The position numbers were made by a program, and so were the translations under genes. This document shows positions 1 through 5,630 of a DNA stretch of 6,573 nt, one piece after another; within the stretch, counting starts at the first letter, position 1; each line of letters begins with the position of its first letter. Location: assembly GCA_012800685.1 (NCBI GenBank), contig JAAZIT010000213.1, positions 1 through 6,573 of the forward strand, read 5' to 3'. The notes under the pieces are model-generated. The model saw nothing but the letters and a program-made list of their open reading frames with translations. It ran no database searches and was not told the DNA's origin. The stretch comes from Clostridiales bacterium. Lineage in GTDB: Bacteria > Bacillota > Clostridia > Oscillospirales > Ruminococcaceae.

Positions 1-1
1 A

Positions 2-1279
2 CAAACCCATAAAATCAATGCCACCATTACCGAAAGTGGAAACGCAAAGGCTTTTATTAAGTATTCATCATCTGACACAAGCATTGCACAGGTGGATTCG
101 GAGGGCTTAATCACAGGTGTTAAGGGTGGAAAAACCACAATAAAAATTTTCGATGAAGAAACTCAGTCATCAAAAGAAATAAATGTTGAAATAATAAGCC
201 AGCTTGAAAATATAGCCTTTAGCTCAGATTCGGCAAGTATAGAAGTAGGCGAGAGCTTTACTCCAACTGTACTTCTATCCCCTGAGGATACCTCAGACAA
301 AAGCTATACCCTTTCTATTACACCAGAAAATATTGCAGAAATCAAAGATGGAAAGATAACTGGATTATCTACTGGAACTGCAACCCTTACCGCAACCCAT
401 ACTCTTACAAATAAAACAGCTACTATGAAAATTACAGTAAGCGAAAAAGTTAAAAGCATTAACTTAAGCTTTGTGTCAACAGAAATACGAGTTGGAAAGA
501 CTACTACTATTTCCGCAAAGGTTCTTCCAGACTCTGCCCTAGATAAAAATATAAAGTGGACAACCTCAGACCCTAGCGTTGCAGCTGTTTGGGGCAGTGG
601 AGACAGCACTGCAACAATAAAGGGTGTTTCAAAGGGAACTTGTAAAATACGTGCAACATCTATTAACAACCCAAGCATATACGCCGAGTCAACCATAACT
701 GTCACAGGACCTGTAACAACAATTCCACCAAACGAAACAAATACCGAAACCTATATTGGGGGAATATTAATTGTAAACAAAACCTATGGGCTTCCTAAAA
801 GTTATAATAGGAATGGTGGTTTAACCGCCGAAACCCAAGCTGCATTTAACAAAATGAAAGCCGCAGCTAAAGCTAATGGTATTAGCTTGTGGGTTGCATC
901 TGGATATAGATCATATGAGAGACAGAAAACTCTTTTTGAGAGCTATTTAAATAGACCAAATTCATCTCAAACTGATGTGGAGGAATATTCAGCACGACCA
1001 GGCTTTTCTGAACACCAAACAGGAATGGCTATTGATGTAAACAGTCCATCTGACTCATTTTATGGGACTCCTGAACAAAAATGGCTTGACCAGCACTGTG
1101 CCGAATATGGGTTTATTATAAGATACCCTAAGGATAAGCAAAGTGTAACAGGATATAAATTTGAGCCATGGCACATTAGATATGTTGGAGTTGATAATGC
1201 AAAAGCTATTACCAATGCAGGTTTGTGCCTTGAGGAATATTTAGGTGTAACTTCTGTTTACGCAAATAAGAATTATTAA
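2..1279 (+). CDS. Ig-like (Big_2) repeat surface protein with C-terminal VanY/LdcB-type carboxypeptidase domain, 5' partial
   Basis: The frame is open from the window edge, so the gene begins upstream; the GTG at 92 is an internal valine, not a start. The visible 425 residues hold three Ig-like Big_2 type repeats (about residues 1-66, 67-148 and 149-236), each with the typical 'ITGVKGGKTTI' or 'KGVSKGTCKI' turn-and-strand pattern. A Thr/Pro/Asn-rich linker follows, then a peptidase M15B (VanY/LdcB) domain from about residue 250. Its marks are SGYRSYERQ, the zinc motif SEHQTGMAID (His338, Asp345) and EPWH (Glu388, His391), so the active site looks intact. The family trims D-Ala or the L,D-linked terminal residue from peptidoglycan stem peptides outside the membrane. 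The Ig repeats probably act as spacers or wall-binding modules. The signal peptide would lie before the window. The protein ends soon after the catalytic domain with no LPXTG or membrane helix. Whether it is a D,D- or L,D-enzyme cannot be told. Confidence 0.9.
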   Translation, partial: QTHKINATITESGNAKAFIKYSSSDTSIAQVDSEGLITGVKGGKTTIKIFDEETQSSKEINVEIISQLENIAFSSDSASIEVGESFTPTVLLSPEDTSDKSYTLSITPENIAEIKDGKITGLSTGTATLTATHTLTNKTATMKITVSEKVKSINLSFVSTEIRVGKTTTISAKVLPDSALDKNIKWTTSDPSVAAVWGSGDSTATIKGVSKGTCKIRATSINNPSIYAESTITVTGPVTTIPPNETNTETYIGGILIVNKTYGLPKSYNRNGGLTAETQAAFNKMKAAAKANGISLWVASGYRSYERQKTLFESYLNRPNSSQTDVEEYSARPGFSEHQTGMAIDVNSPSDSFYGTPEQKWLDQHCAEYGFIIRYPKDKQSVTGYKFEPWHIRYVGVDNAKAITNAGLCLEEYLGVTSVYANKNY

Positions 1280-1282
1280 ATT

Positions 1283-1620
1283 AATGGTATTAGAATTATT
1301 TTAGTAATTATTAAGTTATTTTCTTAATACAAATTTAAATGCAAAGCTCAAGTATGGAGAATATATTATTTATAACCCATAGCCTAGCTAAAAATATGGT
1401 AATATAGTTTTATCGGTAAGTATTTTAGCATTCCCTACTCGTAAACTGGAATAAAACCCAAGTTTACCGAAAATATATTATTTACAGCCCTATTTCACAG
1501 CTAAAAATGGTAGTATGTTTTTTCGTTAATTGTTTTATTATATTCTTTATAAAAACTTCTAAGCAAAGCTTAAGTATACTAAAAATATTATTTATAGTTT
1601 AGCTAGAAATATATTTAGTT
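1283..1620. repeat. Degenerate tandem repeat, period about 111 nt, about three units
   Basis: Related segments recur at regular spacing downstream of the carboxypeptidase gene. 'CAAGT' or 'TAAGT' followed by 'AATAT(AT)TATTTA' occurs at about 1349, 1459 and 1571. 'ATGGTA' followed by a T-rich stretch and 'GTAA' occurs at about 1284, 1396 and 1507. 'AGCTAAAAAT' or 'AGCTAGAAAT' follows each A/T block at about 1386, 1499 and 1601. Steps are 110-112 nt, and the last unit is shorter and weaker. No frame with a plausible start runs through it, so it is probably non-coding. It could be a decayed intergenic repeat or remnants of a duplicated untranslated region. The low complexity of the region limits certainty. 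Confidence 0.5.
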
Positions 1621-1748
1621 AAAATCCAAAAATAAATTGCCTAAATTAAGGGTAAGCAATGCTTGTTAAATAATCAACTAATTTACTAATCAGCTAAGTC
1701 TAGCATGGCAAATTATATAATTTCAGTCAAAACTATAAATTACAAATC

Positions 1749-1783
1749 AAAAACCTAGATGTAGTAATACATCTAGGTTTTTT
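1749..1783. terminator. Bidirectional intrinsic terminator (15-bp perfect stem)
   Basis: A perfect inverted repeat pairs AAAAACCTAGATGTA (1749-1763) with its complement (1768-1782) around a GTAA loop, giving an A tract on one side and a T tract on the other. It can end transcripts from both directions. It lies about 80 nt beyond the stop of the minus-strand operon and 470 nt beyond the plus-strand carboxypeptidase gene. The rest of 1621-1864 shows no gene or clear motif. Confidence 0.85.
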
Positions 1784-1864
1784 AGAATAAATTTTATCTC
1801 TTGTAGTTACTAATTTTTAACGACTAATCACCAATCACTATAGTTAATGGCTAACTGCAAAATA

Positions 1865-2536
1865 CTATTTCTTTTTCTTCTTTTTAAATATCTTCTTAAA
1901 AATAACAATTACAGCTAAAACTGTACCGGCTATTTTCACACTATTAACAATCTTTTTCTTGTGTGGAGCCATTTTTTCTTTCATAACATCAAAAAAAGTT
2001 CTATTTTTTATGTCATCTGGCCAGCCCTTGTCAAACACAACATTAGATCTTTGTGGCTTGTCATAATTATCATCGTCGCCCTCTAAATCCTCGTATTCAA
2101 CAACTTCTTTTGCAGGAGCAATAGTTGCAACTGCACCAGAAACACCAAATCTCATTGTTGTTTTAAGCTCGCTACCAGTTGTAAATGGTATTGAGAACAA
2201 ATACCAACCATTTTTAATTAGTGTTGGAAGAATAAAATCCCTGTTTAGCTTATAGGTACTGCGTTGATCCCAATCATCACCAAAGATTTCAAGATAACAA
2301 ACCTCATCGCTACGGTCATTTTCCCCACCATTAAGCCAAAATGTGAAAATATAATCAGTATTAGGCTTAAGCTCCTTTTTAGATGTTAGAGTTGTCCAAT
2401 TCCAGTTCCAATCACCTAACTGCCATGACAGAACATCTTCACCGTCAAATCCCTTAACTGTTTTAATTATAGCTACGGAATTTGGAACCTGCTCATCAAC
2501 ATGCCAGTCGGTAATGTTAAATAGTATGCTTTTCAT
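1865..2536 (-). CDS. Unrecognised FWLNGGEND-domain protein with C-terminal membrane helix and poly-Lys tail
   Basis: This 223-residue protein belongs to no family I can name. ATG at 2536 is chosen because GGAG (2543-2546) sits 6 nt before it; an upstream in-frame start at 2569 would place this ribosome site inside the gene. Residues 1-175 match the neighbouring upstream gene along their length: LGDWNWNW (40-47), FTFWLNGGENDRSDEVC (64-80), YKLNRD (95-100), GWYLFSIPFT (110-119), PAK (141-143) and PQRSNVVFDKGWP (161-173). The many Trp/aromatic residues and alternating pattern suggest a beta-sandwich, perhaps carbohydrate-binding-module-like; that is inference. A Lys-rich segment then leads to one hydrophobic helix (about 197-213, VNSVKIAGTVLAVIVIF) and a tail of nearly continuous lysines. 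With no signal peptide, a C-terminally anchored protein with its domain in the cytoplasm fits. It is the second gene of the operon, 75 nt after the first, with no promoter visible in the gap. Confidence 0.8.
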   Translation of the reverse strand: MKSILFNITDWHVDEQVPNSVAIIKTVKGFDGEDVLSWQLGDWNWNWTTLTSKKELKPNTDYIFTFWLNGGENDRSDEVCYLEIFGDDWDQRSTYKLNRDFILPTLIKNGWYLFSIPFTTGSELKTTMRFGVSGAVATIAPAKEVVEYEDLEGDDDNYDKPQRSNVVFDKGWPDDIKNRTFFDVMKEKMAPHKKKIVNSVKIAGTVLAVIVIFKKIFKKKKKK

Positions 2537-2611
2537 TTTATGCTCCTCTGATTCACTTGTTAAAAACAATTGTAAATCTCTTATTAAGTTTTATTCGTGG
2601 TTATTTGTGTA

Positions 2612-3463
2612 TTACGGCTTTATCGCTTCCATTATTTGAGTTTGCATATCATTAATTCTATCTTCTAAACTAGAAAAGCGATCCTCAAAACTATTAATGC
2701 GATCCTCAAAACTATTAATGCGATCGTCCAAATCATCAATCTGATCATCCAACTCTTCGTAATCACCATTATCTACAAAACCGTTGTTAAAAGCATTACC
2801 GTTAAATTTATTTCCTATAAAACCAAAATCATTGTTTGAGTTTCTGTTGAAATTGTTATTATTAGTACTGTTTCCACCTGATTTAAGACGTTTTGTTGAA
2901 TACCATGTATCTATTGGCCAACCATCTGAAAAAACATTATTGTTCCTCTGAGGTCTTATACCCTCAAATTCATCAACTGTATCAACATAATCCTTATAAA
3001 ACTCTAAATCCTTAGCTGGCATAATCATTAACGGTGCACTCATTTGAACAAATTTAAGCCTTGTAAATTTTTTATTTACAGCAGTAAATGGAATTTCATA
3101 AAGCTCCCACCCTGCAAATTTCTTAACAGGTTTAATATAATCCCTGTTTAGTTTAAAAATATATTCGGTGTCACGATTATATAGCTCTGTTTCATTATCA
3201 GAAAAAAGTATTCTAAAATCACACACTTCATTGGATTGGTCATTTTCGCCACCATTTAGCCAAAACGTAAAGACATATTCTTTACCCGCCTCAAGCTCCA
3301 TAGATTTTGAGATAATCTCGCTCCAGTGAAAACGCCAATCGCCTAATGTGTACGCTTCAATTAGCTTTCCTTCAAAACCTGTTATAAAAGTTCTTGAAGC
3401 AACTGATTCAGTGTTATCTTTTAATTCAAACCATTCTCTAGGGTCAAAATATATTTTATTCAT
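2612..3463 (-). CDS. Unrecognised FWLNGGEND-domain protein with Asn-rich linker and C-terminal coiled coil
   Basis: This 283-residue protein is the paralogue of the next gene in the operon. ATG at 3463 has an excellent Shine-Dalgarno (GGAGG, 3472-3476, 8 nt away). The TTG at 3478 overlaps that site and is unlikely on its own, but the frame continues much further upstream (see 3464-3634). Residues 1-185 form the shared domain: LGDWRFHW (40-47), FTFWLNGGENDQSNEVC (65-81), FKLNRDYI (103-110), GWELYEIPFT (118-127), PAK (149-151) and PQRNNNVFSDGWP (171-183). Residues about 196-232 are an Asn/Gly/Phe-rich low-complexity linker. Residues about 234-281 are an acidic heptad coiled coil with repeated 'EDRINSF' units, suggesting oligomerisation. 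There is no signal peptide or membrane helix, so it is probably cytoplasmic and may associate with its membrane-anchored paralogue. The function is unknown. A carbohydrate- or ligand-binding fold is a guess from the aromatic-rich pattern. Confidence 0.8.
   Translation of the reverse strand: MNKIYFDPREWFELKDNTESVASRTFITGFEGKLIEAYTLGDWRFHWSEIISKSMELEAGKEYVFTFWLNGGENDQSNEVCDFRILFSDNETELYNRDTEYIFKLNRDYIKPVKKFAGWELYEIPFTAVNKKFTRLKFVQMSAPLMIMPAKDLEFYKDYVDTVDEFEGIRPQRNNNVFSDGWPIDTWYSTKRLKSGGNSTNNNNFNRNSNNDFGFIGNKFNGNAFNNGFVDNGDYEELDDQIDDLDDRINSFEDRINSFEDRFSSLEDRINDMQTQIMEAIKP
2658..2720 (-). repeat. 21-bp tandem repeat encoding coiled-coil heptads
   Basis: Two perfect 21-bp copies (2679-2699 and 2700-2720) sit next to a diverged copy (2658-2678), inside the 3' end of the coiled-coil gene. 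Each unit encodes one heptad of the type EDRINSF. The identical copies imply a recent duplication, and copy number could vary between strains without breaking the frame. Confidence 0.8.
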
Positions 3464-3634
3464 AGTATTATCCTCCAAAATTAAATTTGTCGGACAAAAT
3501 GCGTTTCTCAGACGAATTTCACAGTCGCTGACAAACTCTGCCCGACCGTTTTTTATAAGTCCCTTTGCCCTCTTGGGATAGGTGACTCCTATTTGATTTC
3601 CATTTTCGTCTGTTACAATTACGTTTTTTTCTAT
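3464..3634 (-). other. In-frame 57-codon N-terminal extension of the coiled-coil protein, with ATA at the start position
   Basis: The frame of the 283-residue gene stays open upstream to a TAG at 3656-3658. The translation looks protein-like: VIVTDENGN, then TYPKRAKGLIKNGRAEFV, two cysteines (residues 38 and 47) and LILEDNT running into the ATG. From memory, unchecked, a 'TYPKRAKGLVKxGRARFV...CPP' leader occurs at the N-terminus of many clostridial hypothetical proteins, which supports real coding. No ATG or GTG exists in it, and the only TTG is at 3478. At the expected start, a strong Shine-Dalgarno (GGGGGAG, 3641-3647) is followed after 6 nt by ATA (3634-3632). The whole reading would be 340 residues. 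Options are a non-canonical AUA start, a recent ATG-to-ATA change leaving the internal ATG in use, or a sequence error. Confidence 0.5.
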
Positions 3635-3703
3635 GGGTATCTCCCCCTTTGCAACCTATTAAATTTTAATATGTATACCGTTTTTTGTTATGGGTGTCCT
3701 CCT
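3621..3703 (-). repeat. Duplicated ribosome-site/leader element
   Basis: Read on the minus strand, the segment at 3703-3679 (GGAGGACACCCATAACAAAA, then AACG) resembles the segment at 3646-3622 (GGGGAGATACCCATAGAAAA, then AAACG), about 57 nt apart. Both carry a Shine-Dalgarno, CCC, ATA and an A run ending in CG. The downstream copy leads into the N-terminal extension. The upstream copy would read only ten codons before TAA. It looks like a partial duplication of a translation start region. Confidence 0.45.
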
Positions 3704-3717
3704 CTATACATACATTT

Positions 3718-3746
3718 ATTATAAAGTATTTTCAAATTTTTGTCAA
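3718..3746 (-). promoter_or_regulatory. Sigma-A promoter of the paralogue operon (perfect consensus)
   Basis: On the minus strand TTGACA (3746-3741) and TATAAT (3723-3718) are separated by exactly 17 nt, a perfect match to the housekeeping consensus. Transcription would start near 3711, only about ten bases before the first Shine-Dalgarno of the leader. It faces away from the metY promoter, so the two units are divergent. Confidence 0.85.
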
Positions 3747-3792
3747 CATCTATTGAAAAATTTGTTTAATATTACAAAAATTATTTTTTCTA

Positions 3793-3821
3793 TTGACAAC
3801 TAAGCCTATATGTGATACCAT
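3793..3821 (+). promoter_or_regulatory. Promoter of the leader peptide-metY unit
   Basis: TTGACA (3793-3798), a 17-nt spacer and TACCAT (3816-3821) preceded by TG at 3813-3814 make an extended -10 promoter. The start would be near 3828, giving an untranslated leader of about 320 nt before metY. The weak -10 with a perfect -35 suits a regulated promoter. An AATTCC at 3833-3838 lies at the start site and could be part of an operator, but this is speculative. Confidence 0.7.
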
Positions 3822-3889
3822 ACATTTAAGGCAATTCCTAGTTATCATATATGTTTTGTCGAATATTAAATTTTGGAGGGCTATGCTTT

Positions 3890-3976
3890 ATGACTAACAG
3901 AAAAAATCTGCATTTCACACGAATGTATACACAGCCAACAAACTTAAAATCCCGAATGTGTCGAATGTACTGTTAA
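3890..3976 (+). CDS. Met/Cys-rich leader peptide upstream of metY (28 aa)
   Basis: A 28-codon frame begins at ATG 3890, with GGAGGG at 3875-3880 placed 9 nt before it. It reads MTNRKNLHFTRMYTQ in its first half and ends SRMCRMYC directly before TAA. Five of 28 codons after the first residue are Met or Cys, and the final six residues are Met, Cys, Arg, Met, Tyr, Cys. It lies between the metY promoter and metY, in a sulfur amino acid locus. This is what a cis-acting attenuation leader looks like: ribosome stalling at Cys or Met codons would alter folding of the RNA that follows. Actinobacteria carry short Arg/His/Cys leader peptides before cysteine-related genes, and the pattern here ('LHFTRMY...CRMYC') recalls them. 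A small functional protein is possible but less likely. An ATG at 3883 opens only four codons and sits too close to the ribosome site. Confidence 0.65.
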   Translation: MTNRKNLHFTRMYTQPTNLKSRMCRMYC

Positions 3977-4151
3977 TTTAATAACCGCTATCAATTATCA
4001 GATGTTAACTATAGTTGATTAAATTATAACCAGCAACCTTTAACTTATAACTATCATAAAGGCATCTATAAGTAGTACGTTACTATAACTACTTATAGTA
4101 TGCCACTAAATTCTATATATCAAACTTAAAATTAGAAATGAGGAAATTATC
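3977..4151 (+). promoter_or_regulatory. Structured untranslated region between leader peptide and metY
   Basis: The strongest element is a hairpin at 4061-4104. CTATAAGTAGT (4066-4076) pairs perfectly with ACTACTTATAG (4088-4098), and GGCAT/ATGCC extends it past a one-base bulge. It lacks a U tract, so it is not a classic terminator. A competing fold is possible just upstream: GATG 4001-4004 with CATC 4063-4066, ATAGTT 4011-4016 with AACTAT 4049-4054, and TTAAA 4019-4023 with TTTAA 4039-4043. Because the CATC is shared with the base of the hairpin, the two folds would exclude each other, as in attenuators. I see no T-box (AGGGTGGNACCGCG) or SAM riboswitch core. Confidence 0.5.
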
Positions 4152-5447
4152 ATGTCAAATACAAATAGAGAATTTAAATTTGAAACTAAACAGATTCATA
4201 TAGGACAAGAAAATCCAGACCCAGCAACAGGAGCAAGAGCTGTTCCAATATACCAAACAACTGCTTATGTGTTTAACAATTCCGACCACGCAGCAGCAAG
4301 ATTTGGACTTTCAGACGCAGGAAATATTTACGGTCGTTTAACAAACCCAACCCAGTCCGTTTTTGAAGAACGTATTGCAGCTCTTGAGGGTGGCGTAGCC
4401 GCTTTAGCAGTAGCATCAGGAGCGGCAGCAGTTACCTATGCACTTCAAAACCTTGCTTTTGCAGGGGACCATATTGTTGCAGCAAAAACAATATACGGTG
4501 GTACATACAATCTTCTTGCACACACCTTAAAGGACTATGGAATTTCTACAGATTTTGCCGATCCAGAGGTTGAGGGGGATTTCGAGAGACTAATTAAACC
4601 AAATACAAAAGCAATTTTTATAGAGACTCTAGGTAATCCCAACTCAAATATAATAGACATTAAGAAAATTGCTGATATTGCACATAGCCATAAAATCCCA
4701 CTTGTGATTGACAACACATTTGCAACACCATTCCTATTGCGACCATTTGAATATGGTGCAGACATAGTTGTTCATTCAGCTACAAAGTTTATTGGTGGAC
4801 ACGGAACAACTCTCGGTGGTGTAATTGTTGACAGTGGAAACTTTGATTGGGAAGCAAGCGGAAAATTCCCATCTTTAGTTGAGCCAAACCCAAGTTATCA
4901 TGGAATCTCATTTACAAAGGCTTGCGGTCCTGCTGCTTACATTACAAAAATTAGAGCAGTTTTGCTTCGTGATACAGGTTCAACCCTTTCACCATTTAAC
5001 GCTTTCCTACTATTACAGGGGCTTGAAACTTTATCATTAAGAGTTGAAAGACATGTTGAAAACGCTATAAAAATTGTTAATTTTCTTAAAAATCACCCAC
5101 AGGTTGAAAAGGTTAATCACCCATCACTTGAAGAAAATGGATATAAAGCACTTTATGATGAATACTTCCCTAATGGCGCTGGCTCAATCTTTACATTTGA
5201 GATTAAAGGGGATTCTGATAAAGCTAAGAAATTTATCGACAGCCTAGAAATTTTCAGCCTCCTTGCAAACGTTGCTGATGTTAAATCACTTGTTATTCAC
5301 CCAGCAACAACAACCCACTCTCAGTTAAGCCTAGAAGAACTTGAGGAACAAGGTATTAAGCCAAACACTGTACGTCTTTCAGTTGGTACAGAGCATATTG
5401 ACGACCTTATCTTTGACCTCCAAGAAGCATTTAAGGCTGTGGAATAA
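4152..5447 (+). CDS. metY: O-acetylhomoserine sulfhydrylase (O-acetylhomoserine aminocarboxypropyltransferase)
   Basis: The 431-residue product is a full-length cytoplasmic PLP enzyme of the Cys/Met metabolism family. It joins O-acetylhomoserine with sulfide to make homocysteine and acetate, the direct sulfhydrylation route to methionine. It starts with the family opening FETKQIHIGQENPDPATGARAVPIYQTTAY. Visible active-site features are YGRLTNPT (Tyr60, Arg62, phosphate binding across the dimer), SGAAA (89-93), TIYGGTYN with the PLP-stacking Tyr115, VIDNTFATP with Asp187, HSATKFIGGHG with the Schiff-base Lys212, and VRLSVGTE with the carboxylate-binding Arg408. Length and the insert around 232-262 (FDWEASGKFPSLVEPNPSYHG) fit MetY rather than shorter MetB/MetC/MetZ. 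AGGA at 4141-4144 is the ribosome site, 7 nt before ATG. The gene follows the Met/Cys-rich leader, so cysteine or methionine supply probably controls it. It ends at its own terminator and appears monocistronic. Confidence 0.95.
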   Translation: MSNTNREFKFETKQIHIGQENPDPATGARAVPIYQTTAYVFNNSDHAAARFGLSDAGNIYGRLTNPTQSVFEERIAALEGGVAALAVASGAAAVTYALQNLAFAGDHIVAAKTIYGGTYNLLAHTLKDYGISTDFADPEVEGDFERLIKPNTKAIFIETLGNPNSNIIDIKKIADIAHSHKIPLVIDNTFATPFLLRPFEYGADIVVHSATKFIGGHGTTLGGVIVDSGNFDWEASGKFPSLVEPNPSYHGISFTKACGPAAYITKIRAVLLRDTGSTLSPFNAFLLLQGLETLSLRVERHVENAIKIVNFLKNHPQVEKVNHPSLEENGYKALYDEYFPNGAGSIFTFEIKGDSDKAKKFIDSLEIFSLLANVADVKSLVIHPATTTHSQLSLEELEEQGIKPNTVRLSVGTEHIDDLIFDLQEAFKAVE

Positions 5448-5482
5448 TTAAAAATATTTACCTTACAATATATAATTACAAT

Positions 5483-5513
5483 GAACCTTCTAAATTTTAG
5501 AAGGTTCTTTTTT
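5483..5513 (+). terminator. Intrinsic terminator of metY
   Basis: GAACCTTCTA (5483-5492) pairs with TAGAAGGTTC (5498-5507) and is followed by six T (5508-5513), 36 nt after the metY stop. The following 5514-5595 holds a weak AGTTACC/GGTAACT inverted repeat (5540-5546 and 5576-5582) and no gene. Confidence 0.9.
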
Positions 5514-5595
5514 ATGTTGCCTATAAATAGTTTCCATTAAGTTACCAGTTGCTAGTAACCTCTCCATTAGGTATGGGTAACTGAGTGATAATTAT

Positions 5596-5625
5596 AAAAA
5601 GGCATTGCATATAGCAACACCTTTT
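5596..5625 (-). terminator. Intrinsic terminator of the Rrf2 regulator gene
   Basis: On the minus strand AAAAGGTGTTGC (5625-5614) pairs with GCAATGCCTTTT (5608-5597) through a 12-bp stem containing two G-U pairs, with a five-base loop and a short U run. It begins 5 nt after the regulator stop codon. Confidence 0.8.
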
Positions 5626-5630
5626 ATAGT

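Noticed and set aside
304..705. Open minus-strand frame of 133 codons
   Set aside because: It lies wholly antisense to the Ig-like repeat gene, has no recognisable domain or ribosome site, and mirrors Thr/Val-rich codons.
1280..1864. CRISPR array or small gene in the long intergenic stretch
   Set aside because: The repeats are too long, too diverged and without unique spacers, and stops occur often in all frames.
3478..3478. TTG at 3478 as the start of the coiled-coil gene
   Set aside because: It overlaps the GGAGG that serves the ATG at 3463 and has no ribosome site of its own at proper spacing; it is simply a Leu codon of the longer frame.
3348..3581. Open plus-strand frame of 77 codons
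   Set aside because: It is antisense to the coiled-coil gene and its N-terminal extension, with no ribosome site and no family features.
3977..4151. T-box or SAM riboswitch before metY
   Set aside because: No T-box AGGGTGGNACCGCG sequence and no SAM-I core were found; the region is AT-rich with simple hairpins.
4535..4765. Open minus-strand frame of 76 codons
   Set aside because: It is antisense to metY, whose coding is certain, and has no independent support.
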